DNA of 64,000 nt from Lepiota brunneoincarnata (lineage: Eukaryota > Basidiomycota > Agaricomycetes > Agaricales > Agaricaceae). The stretch covers positions 1-64,000 of the forward strand of contig JAEBUN010000020.1 in NCBI GenBank assembly GCA_023014365.1. Reading direction: 5' to 3'. Within the stretch, counting starts at the first letter, position 1, and each line of letters starts with the position of its first letter. Positions 21,295-30,955 of the stretch are shown here, piece after piece. A program made the position numbers and the translations under genes. The notes beneath the pieces were generated by a model that was not told the DNA's origin, made no database searches, and saw nothing but the letters and a program-made list of their open reading frames with translations.

Positions 21295-21677
21295 TGTTAT
21301 CAGAATTCCATCAGAAGGACAGTTATTTTTAGCTACATTTCCCATGTCACTATGAAACTATCAGTAGTGTACATCAGAAGGACGATTCTTATCATATGCC
21401 TCATGTCTCTTATCTCTGACTCATAGTTACCTTGGTCTGGACTATTATAGTAGGAGTATAGCCACACTTAGAAGTATATAAGGATACAGTACAATACCTT
21501 GTATCCTTATCTTAGTGTTATACAGTTCTTGCCTCCTATACCTCTTTGCCATAACTGGCTGGACTTATAGTGCTCCATCGTCTCTAAGTCACGCTCAGTA
21601 GGACAGGACCAAGTCTGTATAGACATCCTGTGTCAAACCCGGTGCTACTCAAGAGCGAACCCCTAACCCGGGTAACA
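21295..21677 (+). repeat. G3 5' LTR
   Basis: A 383-bp LTR, TGTTATCAG to GGGTAACA. The promoter has TATATAAGG at 21475-21483. TATCTTAGTGTT at 21508-21519, 33 bases after the start of the TATA box, complements the primer site. Confidence 0.93.
21475..21519 (+). promoter_or_regulatory. G3 LTR core promoter and predicted transcript start
   Basis: TATATAA (21475-21481) is followed at the usual 30-35 base distance by TATCTTAGTGTT (21508-21519). If transcription starts near 21505-21508, the first bases of the mRNA would be able to fold back on the primer site. The start itself is inferred from spacing. Confidence 0.6.
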
Positions 21678-21678
21678 A

Positions 21679-21690
21679 AACACTAAGATA
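21679..21690 (+). promoter_or_regulatory. G3 primer-binding site, complementary to its own LTR
   Basis: AACACTAAGATA begins one base after the LTR and is a perfect 12-base complement of 21508-21519. There is no TGG tRNA site. The G4 copy has the same primer site (40717-40728) with one mismatch in its LTR partner, which fits decay of an originally exact pair. Confidence 0.78.
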
Positions 21691-22048
21691 CTCTGCTGCT
21701 TATCTCCTGCTCGCCCTCTACTCTGCTCTGCTCTGCCGACGTACTGAACACATCGAGGTATCCTGGTTGTTCAAAACGACATGCGAAAGAAAACCACCTC
21801 TCTGTGTAGCCATCGCTACGTCCCTCAACCTCTCCCCGTCAGAAGATCTGGCTTACCTACTCATTTTCGTTTTCACTTCCACCGCCACCCTCATCGCCTA
21901 CCGAATCATCACCCTAGAACTTGAACGCATCACGTGCCCCTGCCACTGCTGTATCGTCAGATCGTGGAACCTATATTCAGGAATATCCATAATCGCCACC
22001 CAATTCTTCATACTTCTAGCGATAATCGATCGCTAGACAAATATCACC
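21691..22048 (+). other. G3 leader with an open frame of unclear status
   Basis: The leader holds an open frame of about 85 codons (to TAG 22034-22036) in the gag frame. It has hydrophobic stretches (LLIFVFTSTATLIAYRII, ISIIATQFFILLAIID). G4 keeps the frame and its TAG (40817-41074), but the start codon is not shared, and divergence is too low to show selection. I do not call it a gene. Confidence 0.4.
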
Positions 22049-23836
22049 ACGCCTTCAAAGAAATTCTCGGCCCGAGAATCCCCATCACCTCCTCCCAAAT
22101 TGAGAAGCAGAATCTCAGGATCAAGAACCCAAAACCCAGATCCCAGAAGAAACCCCATCCCCACTCAGACACCATCCCCATTCTATCCTCCATCCCCATT
22201 TGATTCACCTAAACCACGTGCATCAACGTCCATTCAACCAATCCCAACAACATCATCAAGTTTCTCAGCCGCATTAGCCGAAAAACAAAGACAACGTGAA
22301 GAACAAGGAAAACGTGATATCATCGCAAACCAGCTTTCCCCACTTGAACTTAAAAGACTTCAACAAGCTGTACAACAACCAAGTGTACAACAACCAAGAG
22401 AACTCACAGGTTCTGAAGAGAATCTCCTTTCAAGACACGAAGCCTTCGTCGAACTCAACCGAGGAAAAACTCCCATAGATAATGATTCAGACGTCTATAT
22501 AACAGACAACAACCAATCGGATCCTGATCCACAACCACCCGCATTACCCGCACCAACCGTACCCTTAACCCTACCAGCCCCCCCTTTACGACCAACACAA
22601 CCACCATCACCACCACCACCACCGCCACCCGGACAATCACAAATAATGGCCACCACAGCTACCCCAAAGGAGTTAGGACTCCTCAAACCCATTGCCTTCG
22701 ATGGAACTAGAAGACTATTCGAAGATTGGATCTTCCAATGTGAAGTTTACGTGCTCACTAATGCGACCACTTACAACACCGACCTCGCTAGGACCCTATT
22801 CGTCCTTTTGATGATGCAATCAGGAGATGCCCGAGCCTGGGCTAGACAATACCTCCATGAGAGAAATGCCCAAACTCAACAAGGACAACCCATAGCCATG
22901 GAGTCATGGGACAACTTCACCGCTCGACTTAGGGCCGACTTCACCCCAGCAGACAAACATGCGTATGTGCATACCAGACTTCAAACCCTGCACCAAGCAG
23001 GCAAACCAATGACTGAATTCAACGCTCAGTTCAAAGAACTTGTTTGCCAATCTGGACTAAACGAAGATCGCACGTTGATCGATCTATACCACAAGGCAAT
23101 TGACCATCGCATTGCCATGAAAATCGACAAATCAGAGAACCCTCCGACAACTATCACCACTTGGTACACCCGAGCCAATAAACTCGACGACAATTTCTGC
23201 CGAATCAATGCCCTCTATGGCACCCCTAGGAATACATTTCCCCAGAGAAACCAATATCAACCCAACCACGGACCAAGCCATCCAAACAACAATGTGCCCT
23301 ACGCACAATTCTACCAGAGGAGCAATGCTCCACAATTCACTCCACACGACCCACATGCCATGGAAGTAGACCATGTCACAATAGAAGAAGGATTCAAAGA
23401 TCCTTATCCCGAAATCCCACAACCGGAATATACCAAAGAAAACTCTGCACAAGAACTGTTGGAGTTAGATGCCGTTGTCACCGGACAACAAATGAAATCA
23501 TACCAAAACCAGGAATGTTTCCGATGTGGAGCCAAAGATCATTGGGTCAGCAAATGCCCTCAACCACCGCCAACTAGACGCTTCCCAGGAATGCGCACCA
23601 ATCCTCCTCGTCCTGTGAGAAACCCCAACCGTCCCTTTCCTGGACAACAAAACACTCGTCCCGGATTTCCAAACCGGAACGCCCAACAATCACCACAACG
23701 CAAGTATTCCCTTGCTGTCGCAGAAGTTGCATCTCAGATGCGCCAAATGGTTGATGATCTCGATCCTGAACTCCAACAAGAACTCCACTCCGCGCTAGCC
23801 AAAGACCCAGAGATGCGTCCATTCCAGGATTTTTAA
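22049..23836 (+). CDS. G3 gag polyprotein
   Basis: Gag would form the particle that packages the element RNA. The frame is open from 22037 to 23836. G4 has ATG in an excellent context (GCCACCATG, 41086) exactly where G3 has ACG (22049-22051), so I take that as the original start; G3 may have lost its initiator. A Pro/Ser-rich N-terminus is followed by a core (ELGLLKPIAFDGTRRLFEDW, ARTLFVLLMMQSGDARAWAR, ESWDNFTARLRADFTPAD), HAMEVDHVTIEEGF, and the zinc knuckle ECFRCGAKDHWVSKCP (C-x2-C-x4-H-x4-C). The protein ends SALAKDPEMRPFQDF at TAA 23834-23836. Confidence 0.88.
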   Translation, partial: TPSKKFSARESPSPPPKLRSRISGSRTQNPDPRRNPIPTQTPSPFYPPSPFDSPKPRASTSIQPIPTTSSSFSAALAEKQRQREEQGKRDIIANQLSPLELKRLQQAVQQPSVQQPRELTGSEENLLSRHEAFVELNRGKTPIDNDSDVYITDNNQSDPDPQPPALPAPTVPLTLPAPPLRPTQPPSPPPPPPPGQSQIMATTATPKELGLLKPIAFDGTRRLFEDWIFQCEVYVLTNATTYNTDLARTLFVLLMMQSGDARAWARQYLHERNAQTQQGQPIAMESWDNFTARLRADFTPADKHAYVHTRLQTLHQAGKPMTEFNAQFKELVCQSGLNEDRTLIDLYHKAIDHRIAMKIDKSENPPTTITTWYTRANKLDDNFCRINALYGTPRNTFPQRNQYQPNHGPSHPNNNVPYAQFYQRSNAPQFTPHDPHAMEVDHVTIEEGFKDPYPEIPQPEYTKENSAQELLELDAVVTGQQMKSYQNQECFRCGAKDHWVSKCPQPPPTRRFPGMRTNPPRPVRNPNRPFPGQQNTRPGFPNRNAQQSPQRKYSLAVAEVASQMRQMVDDLDPELQQELHSALAKDPEMRPFQDF

Positions 23837-23841
23837 AAAGG
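23828..23841 (+). promoter_or_regulatory. Probable -1 frameshift site at the G3 gag stop
   Basis: The gag end reads GAT TTT TAA AAA GG. Slippage by one base keeps TTT paired and converts the TAA stop to TTA, entering the pol frame, which is open from here. The same string is kept in G4 (43224-43237) and, in the T-run, in G5. The frame relation is seen directly; the slip mechanism is inferred. Confidence 0.55.
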
Positions 23842-26800
23842 AACGCTGTCGACAGATGTGCCCCTGCACGTTCCAGAACTCAGAAGGACATTTCATACTC
23901 TCACTCCCAGAAGGACATTTTCTCGATAAACTCTGTACAATTACGACTATCCCCGAATAAATGATCCCTTTTCTTACCCATCGAGATCTGGAGTGAACGG
24001 ACATCAAAACCCGTGGCCATCACTGCCCTGATAGACTCAGGAGCCCAAGGGAATTTCATCTCCCACAAAGTCGTTGAACGACATGGTTATCAAACCAAAC
24101 GGCTGGACCAACCAATCCCACTCAGTAACGTTGATGGAACTGATAATCAACATGGCAAGATCCATGAATACATCAAAATCAGAACCATCATTGATGGAAG
24201 AGATTGCATGCTAGAAGCATACGTCACAAATACTGGTGAGAAAGACCTCATCATCGGATTTCCATGGCTGGAACAATACAATCCCGACATCAACTGGAAG
24301 ACCAAGATGTTTTCTTGGAAACCCCAAATCGATCACCAAGACTTCTCCAAACTCCTCAGAACCCTAAGACGACCTGTCGAACTCAACTCCATTGCCATGG
24401 ACATAATGGCTGGAAAAACCTCCCAACCTGAATAAAACCCCGAAGAATACGTCAACCTATCAAACATTGATCTTGACACCTTCTCTTTAGAAAGAGAAAT
24501 GAACCCAATGCTTCTAACCCCATTAGAAGTAAATGCCAAAGCAACACATGCCACAATGCTCCACAATGAGCAACACAACCCGACAAAATCGGCAAACCAA
24601 AAAGAAAAACAACCGGAATCAAACAAAGAACCACCCGAGATCCCTCAGAGATTTGCCTGATGGGCTAAAATATTCAACAAGAAAGCCTCTGAATGATTCC
24701 CACCATCAAGAACATTTGATCACGAAATCGAACTAAAACCAACATTCGAAGCAAAATTGATGAAACCCTATCAAGTGGCACCTGCCGAAGAAAAAGCACT
24801 GAAGGAATTCATAGACGAAAACCTCCGAAAAGGCTACATCCGCCCCTCAAAATCCCCTATGGCATCACCCTTCTTTTTCGTTGCCAAGAAAGGAGGAGAC
24901 CTCCGACCCTGCCAAGACTATCATTATCTAAACAATCACACTGTCAAAAATGCTTATCCAATCCCCATGATTTCCTCTATCATGGACAAACTCAAAGGAG
25001 CTAAGTATTTCACTAAGCTCGATGTCCGCTTAGGATACAATAATGTCAGAATCAAAGACGGCGATCAATGGAAAGCAGCATTCAAGACTCCTATGGGTCT
25101 TTTCAAACCGACTGTCATGTTTTTCGGACTTTGCAATAGTCCCGCAACGTTCCAACATATGATGGACACATTATTCTCCGAAATAATGGAGAAAGGAGGA
25201 ATCATCATCTATATGGATGATATTCTAATTTACGGTAAAACTCAGGAAGAAACTGACCAACTCATGGAGAAAGTACTGCAAATCCTGCAGGAAAATGACC
25301 TCTACCTCAAAACAGAGAAATGCAAGTTCAACAAACAACGACTCGAATATCTCGGCATGATCATCACGCCAGACAAGATCAAAATGGATCCCGGAAAACT
25401 CAAAGGAATAGAAGACTGGCCAGTGCCAAAAACAGTCCGACACATTTGGAAATTCATTGGATTCTGTAACTTCTACCGGAAGTTCATCTGCAGCTACTCC
25501 CACCACACCAAACCCCTGAATCAACTCCTTTCCAAATCAAACAAATTCAAATGGAAAGAAGAACAACAGAAAGCATTCGAAACGCTCAAGAACAAATTCC
25601 TGAAGGAACCGGTACTCCTCATGCCTGACTCCACAAAACCCTTCGAAATAGAAGCCGATGCTTCTAAATTCGCATCAGGAGCTGTCCTGTATCAACACGA
25701 CATCAACGGAATACGGAAACCTGTATCATTCTATTCAAAGACATTCGGGCCAGCGGAATGCAACTATGATATCTACGACAGGGAACTTCTCGCAATTATC
25801 CAAGCCCTTGAAGAATGGCGCCATTACCTCCTTGGCAGCCCCCACACCGTCCATATCAGAACGGACCACCAGAACCTCACGTACTGGCGCAAACCCCAGA
25901 AAATCAACCGCCGACAAGCATGATGGGTCCAGACCCTTGCTGACTACAACTTCAAATTAGAACACGTTCCAGGATCGAAGATCCCTGCACCAGACACCCT
26001 ATCAAGACATCCAGACCACATCCCTGATGAGGATAATGATAATGAAGACATCACCATGCTTCCAAATAACCTCTTTGTCGCCACCGCCGACATGAAAAAT
26101 CAAAACCTGATCACAGCACTCCCAGAACACTTCTTTATCACCACCGTTGATATGGAACTCCAAGAAAGAATCATGGAATCACCCAAATATGACGCTAGAA
26201 CCACCGAAGCGTTCAAACTCCTAAAAGAAACCCATCCTAACGCCGCCGATAAAGACTTCAGAACAGTTCCAACCTCGAATGGTCCGCTCCTCACATTCCA
26301 AGAATGTGTCATTATTCCAGAAGACCTCCAACTCAGACGCGATGTCATCGCAAGATACCACGACCACCCTACACGTGGCCATCCTTCAGAACAAGAAACA
26401 TACCGCCTCACCAAGAAAGAAGTATATTGGCCAGGAATGTCGACGTTCATAAAGAACTACGTCAAAGGCTGTCCAGAGTGTCAGCAACACAAGATCATAC
26501 GCAGACTGGATCGCGCACCAACTCAACCGATCCCACCATCATCTTCCAAACGCCCATTTGCACAGATCTCATGGGATCTTATCACCGGTCTACCACCTAG
26601 CGCTGGCCACAATGCGATATTGTCCGTGGTGGACCACGGCCTTACGAAGGGGGTAATTTTCATCCCAACCTCAGATCGATCAAACACCGACAACATCGGA
26701 TGACTATTAATAGAAAAAGTCTTTACCAGATTTGGACTACCCGATAAAATCATATCAGATCAAGACCCCAGATTCGCAGCCAACTCCCTCCGACAACTAG

Positions 26801-27690
26801 CCAAATGACTAAACATCCAACAAGCATTCTCAACTGCATACCATCCCCAGACAGATGGTTCTACCAAACAACTCAATCAGGAAATCGAAACCTATCTTGC
26901 CATTTACTGCACCAGAAACCCTCTTGACTGGTCAGAAACCCTCCCTATCGCCGAGTTCACACACAACTCCAAGATACATGCCTCAAGGCAGAAATCCCCA
27001 TTTGAACTAATCATGGGATACAATCCTCCGCCGATACCCACGGTAATGGAAACATCGAACTTTCCATCAGTAGACAAACGCATCAGACTTCTTGATGATG
27101 CCAGAAAAGAAGCACATGCAGCACATCAACTCTCCGCCGATATTATGAAACAAAGAACCAGAAGAACTGTCAAACCCCTTGAAACACGTCAAAAAGTATG
27201 GCTAGAAGCCAAGAACCTCAAACTCCCCTTCATTTCCAACAAAATATCCCCAAAACGACTAGGACCTTTCCTTATCTCAGAAGTCTTATCACCACTCACC
27301 TACAAGCTAAAACTTCCGATCAAATGGAAAATACACCCGATATTCCACAGAAACCTTCTAACCCCATATACCGAAACAGAAGCATACGGATCTCATCCAA
27401 CTCCATCACCACCAGACATCATCAACAAAGAAGAAGAATATGAAATAGAAGCCATTCTAAATCACTGCCAACACCACGGAAAACTCCAATACTACGTCAA
27501 ATGGAAAGGATACTCCCACACGGAGAACAAATGGATCACCAATGAAACACTTCATGAAAACGCCAAAGAATACTTGACTGAGTATAAAGAAGCTCATGGA
27601 TTCTCCAGAAAGAACAGGAACCCACCAGAACCAACCAAAGACAACTTTGCTCCCACACCAAACGTACTTAAAGATGCCCATGAACCTTGA
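23830..27690 (+). pseudogene. G3 pol: protease, reverse transcriptase, RNase H, integrase, chromodomain
   Basis: Pol lies in the -1 frame relative to gag and is open from the gag stop. Protease: ITALIDSGAQGNFISHKVVE (DSG). Reverse transcriptase: [40 protein letters not shown], active site [13 protein letters not shown]. RNase [34 protein letters not shown]. Integrase: zinc finger HDHPTRGHP and GCPECQQHK, core SWDLITGLPPS, SDQDPRFAANSLRQLAK, YHPQTDGSTKQ. Chromodomain: EEEYEIEAILNHC, LQYYVKWKGYSHTENKW. In-frame stops occur near 23973, 24433, 24657, 24694, 25921, 26701 and 26806. At several of these G4 has CGA or CAA, so the original codon was CGA. The catalytic Glu expected in DGSTE is Lys. The stop at 27688-27690 is CGA in G4. 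Confidence 0.93.
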
Positions 27691-28798
27691 CCTCACTTGC
27701 CCCCAAACTACTCCCCCTTTTTCAACAACACCTTCACCAACCTCCTCATCATCCTCCATCGTCATCATAAACAATGCAAGCGTCGAACATACTACACTTC
27801 AGACAACTCCCGTTCCAGCCCCGTCTCCCTACACCCCCTCTCACACCTTCGCCGCAACATACGCCTCCCTCAGGGACGAGACCCCCAACCCCAACGACAC
27901 CCCAGAACCAACAGCTGCCCCAGCCGCCTCCCTTAGATACCATACAGCTGGAGTATGATCATATGGACCAGATCACCCTTCTGACGGAGATCTGCGCGAG
28001 GCTGCCACCGATGGAGCCTTTACGACTAAATTGGAACACACTCCAATTTCAGAATACGACCGACAACTCTGGTACGACTATACCCACCACGTACGACAGA
28101 CTAAGGCTCTCGCTACTGCGTACAATACGCAACGTGCCTGGGCAGAATCACTTGAGCGACTTCTCCGCTCAAGATCGGGCCTCATGTCCGAGGTGTCGAA
28201 GAACCTACCCAAGCGAGATGAGATATGTACCTTGCAGCCCCCCACCACAACCATCCCCACCACTACCACGACGACCACTGCCGCAATCATCACCACCATC
28301 CCCAACAAGGGAAGAAAGCCCACCAGTATCAGAAATCCCTTCAGACTTCTCACCTCCACCAAGGACGCCACCCACACCGTCCCCAGTAACAACGTCCCGA
28401 TTTGGAACTCCCCCAATCCCGTTCACTCACAAACCAACCCCCGAACCACCGACAGATCAGTCTGCATCCAATGCAGGCACACAGGACACTGGGCCATGGA
28501 TTGCCCCCAATTCGCTTGCCTCGGATGCAAGCAATATGCCCCAGGGCATTACTCATACGACTGCATCAAGTATAGATGTCCCCACTGTGCTGTCTTCCAA
28601 CCGCGCCATAAACGGACCAAATGCCCAAGCCGAAAGACTCGACACGCCCCCTACTCCAGAAATCTGACAACCCATCCCTCGACCACTCCCACAACTCATC
28701 ATAGATACATCAACCTCACCCACGACAACTACTACGAGGAGTGCTACAACGATGTGGCCAAATCAAATATTACAGGAGAACCCTGCGGTTCCTTTTGA
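27674..28798 (+). pseudogene. G3 ORF3a, accessory protein with three tandem zinc knuckles
   Basis: A frame of about 375 codons starts at ATG 27674 (MPMNLDLTCP), overlapping the end of pol, and runs to TGA 28796-28798. One TGA near 27956 breaks it; G4 has CAA there, so the ancestor was CGA. A Pro/Ser/Thr-rich N-terminus is followed by a helical region (EYDRQLWYDYTHHVRQTKAL, ERLLRSRSGLMSEVSKNLPK). Next come three zinc motifs at 28463-28624: CIQCRHTGHWAMDC (C-x2-C-x4-H-x4-C), CLGCKQYAPGHYSYDC and CPHCAVFQPRHKRTKC (both C-x2-C-x6-H-x4-C). The conserved end is NNYYEECY-type then NITGEPCGSF. In the last 150 bases G3 and G4 differ mostly at third positions of this frame, so it was translated. Nucleic-acid binding is likely; the role in the element is unknown. 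Confidence 0.75.
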
Positions 28799-29042
28799 AG
28801 AAAACCCAACCACCCCACCAGAAGAAAGAATAGAAAGTCCCCATTTCAGATGCCTACTATATGACATCTTCTACCCAGGACAACCCCCATCCCCAGAAAC
28901 CGCCACTATACTCGATCTCCACAGAACTCCCACTCCCACTTTCTCTCCAGTCATTCCCCCTAGACCAGACTCCACCGACCAAACTCAGATCGAATATTAT
29001 GAACCAAACTACTTAGCCGAGTACCCGGAAGAAGGAAATTAA
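28752..29042 (+). CDS. G3 ORF3b tail, conserved +1-frame segment before the 3' LTR
   Basis: This frame is +1 to ORF3a and continues past its stop: VPFEENPTTPPEERIESPHF, LLYDIFYPGQPPSPETATIL, PTFSPVIPPRPDSTDQ, YEPNYLAEYPEEGN, stop TAA 29040-29042. Against G4 I count 19 codons with only silent changes and 6 with replacements in a 43-codon stretch, so the frame has been under protein-level selection. It could start at ATG 28752, or be joined to ORF3a by a +1 shift at TTT-TGA-A (28793-28799). The frame is also open upstream to 27774 with one stop (28665-28667), but that stretch may be open only because the strand is C-rich. No domain is recognised. Confidence 0.65.
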   Translation: MWPNQILQENPAVPFEENPTTPPEERIESPHFRCLLYDIFYPGQPPSPETATILDLHRTPTPTFSPVIPPRPDSTDQTQIEYYEPNYLAEYPEEGN

Positions 29043-29079
29043 CAAGTTGTATGGAAAACAACTCTAGAAACGGACCTAA

Positions 29080-29462
29080 TGTTATCAGAATTCCATCAGA
29101 AGGACAGTTATTTTTAGCTACATTTCCCAAGTCACTATGAAACTATCAGTAGTGTACATCAGAAGGACGATTCTTATCATATGCCTCATGTCTCTTATCT
29201 CTGACTCATAGTTACCTTGGTCTGGACTATTATAGTAGGAGTATAGCCACACTTAGAAGTATATAAGGATACAGTACAATACCTTGTATCCTTATCTTAG
29301 TGTTATACAGTTCTTGCCTCCTATACCTCTTTGCCATAACCGGCTGGACTTATAGTGCTCCGTCGTCTCTAAGTCACGCTCAGTAGGACAGGACCAAGTC
29401 TGTATAGACATCCTGTGTCGAACCTGGTGCTACTCAAGAGCGAACCCCTAACCCGGGTAACA
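29080..29462 (+). repeat. G3 3' LTR
   Basis: A 383-bp LTR that matches 21295-21677 with about five differences, followed by the duplicated ATATA. Just upstream, AGTTGT and ACAACT (29045-29062) form a short inverted repeat that G4 also has. Confidence 0.93.
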
Positions 29463-29467
29463 ATATA

Positions 29468-29583
29468 CCTATGAGATACTATATACTTGTTATATGTTAT
29501 TGGGCTGTTCTACTTGTCCTGTGCAGTCTTGTCCATGATGTGCATCCTAGCTGATGGCATCCTACTGTTATTTATATATTACA
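29468..29583 (-). repeat. G2/G2' shared LTR, right piece
   Basis: The remaining 116 bases of the LTR that starts at 21078; 217 plus 116 gives 333, the same length as the left LTR at 13567. On its right side it adjoins the 3' end of a second G2-type ORF3. Confidence 0.9.
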
Positions 29584-29955
29584 ATGAGTCAGTGTCCTCA
29601 TTCTCCATTCCACTGCTGTGCGATGTTCCATTGCTTTCTTCTGACTCATAGTTTCCTTCTCCTGATTCTATCTCCATGAATTCTCCTCCATTCTCACTCT
29701 CCATTCTCTCAGTGCTCCCATCCATATTGGAGGTTGGATCGGTTGATCCATGGCTATCTTCTTCATCCTTGGGGTATTCCAGAATATCCCCCAGAGTTAT
29801 CTCCATTCCTGCTTCTCTTGCCAAGTCCTGCATGGCATTGTAATATCCCCCTTCTTTGTCTTCGTATTCCTGTGCTTGCAACTGGTCTGTGGTTTCCTGT
29901 ACCCATCTTGTAAAGTCGAATAGCTATTCCTGTTCCTCTCGGTCCAGGCTGTTCA
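29581..29955 (-). pseudogene. G2' ORF3 C-terminal fragment
   Basis: A minus-strand fragment homologous to the acidic end of G2 ORF3: QAQEYEDKEGGYYNAMQDLA, MEITLGDILEYPKDEEDSHG, HSSGMENEDTDSL, with its stop in the LTR edge. It ends abruptly near 29955, where G5 sequence begins. So the LTR at 21078-29583 serves as the 5' LTR of G2 and as the 3' LTR of a second element, G2', of which only this piece remains. Confidence 0.8.
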
Positions 29956-30840
29956 TAAAAATTCTGCTGGTCCGAACATCTTTGAATAGAATGATATGGG
30001 TTTCCTTATTCCATTGATGTCGTGTTGGTATAGGACAGCTCCTGATGCAAATTTGGAAGCATTGGCTTCTATTTTGAAGGGTTTTGTGGAGTCAGGCATA
30101 AGGAGTACTGGTTCTTTTAAGAATTCATTCTTGAGTGTTTTGAATGCTTTTTGTTGTTCTTCTTTCCATTCAAATTTATTTGATTTGGATAGGAGTTGAT
30201 AAAGGGGTTTGGTGTGGTGGGAGTAGCTGCGGATGAACTTCCAGTAGAAGCTACAGAATCCAATGAATTTCCAAATGTGTCAGACTGTTTTTGGCACTGG
30301 CCAGTCTTCTATTCCCTTGAGTTTTCCAGGGTCCATTTTTATTTCATCTGGCATGATGATCATGCCAAGGTATTCAAGTCATTGTTTATTGAATTCGCAT
30401 TTCTCTGTTTTGAGGTAGAGGTTGTTTTCCTACAAGATTTGCAGTACTTTTTCTGTGAGTTGGTCAGTTTCTTCTTGGGTTTTACTGTAGATTAGGATAT
30501 CATCCATATAGATGATGATTCCTCCTTTCTCCATTATTTCAGAGAATAATGTGTCCATCATGTGTTGGAACATTGCAGGACTATTGCAGAGTCTGAAATA
30601 CATTATGGTTGGTTTGAAAAGACCCATAGGAGTCTTGAATGCTGCTTTCCATTGATTGCCATCTTTGATCCTAACATTGTTGTATCCTAGGTGGACATCA
30701 AGCTTAGTGAAGTACTTAGCTCCTTTGAGTTTATCCATGATTGAAGAGATCATGGGGATTGGGTATGCATCTTTGATGGTGTGATTGATGTCCATTCACT
30801 CCAAATCTCAATGAGTAGGAAAAGGGATCATTTATTTGGG
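29956..30840 (-). pseudogene. G5 reverse transcriptase and RNase H fragment
   Basis: G5 is a minus-strand relative of G3. This part reads [52 protein letters not shown] (YMDD kept), then the thumb and RNase H start ([20 protein letters not shown]). It stops near 29956 at the equivalent of FGPAEC, so integrase, ORF3 and 3' LTR are lost. Upstream, an internal deletion joins the pre-protease region (GVNGHQ) directly to the palm near 30790, removing the protease and the first part of the reverse transcriptase. Confidence 0.85.
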
Positions 30841-30955
30841 GAAAGTCATAATTGTACAGAGTTTATCAAGAAATTGTCCTTCTGGGAGTGAGAGTATGTA
30901 ATGTCCTTCTGAGTTCTGGAATGTGCAGGGGCATATTGATTGACAGCATTCCGTT

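Larger units (their letters stand above)
21295..29462 (+). mobile_element. G3, complete chromodomain Gypsy element
   Basis: An 8168-bp element with two 383-bp LTRs differing at about five positions, flanked by the 5-bp duplication ATATA (21290-21294, 29463-29467). It encodes gag, then protease, reverse transcriptase, RNase H, integrase and chromodomain in the -1 frame, then an extra ORF3. It is the least diverged element here. It is nevertheless dead: pol has about six stops and the integrase has lost its catalytic Glu. G4 and G5 are further copies of the same family. Confidence 0.93.

Noticed and set aside
21767..22036. Membrane protein gene in the G3 leader
   Set aside because: The frame is kept in G4, but the start codon is not, and divergence is too low to show selection.
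22455..22692. Gly/Val-rich minus-strand frames opposite G3 gag
   Set aside because: They mirror the CCACCA-type repeats of the gag proline region and have no other support.
27774..28667. True dual coding over the whole of ORF3a and the +1 frame
   Set aside because: The plus strand is C-rich and poor in stops, so the second frame may be open by composition. Substitutions in the overlap do not favour one frame clearly. Only the tail after 28799 shows selection in the +1 frame.
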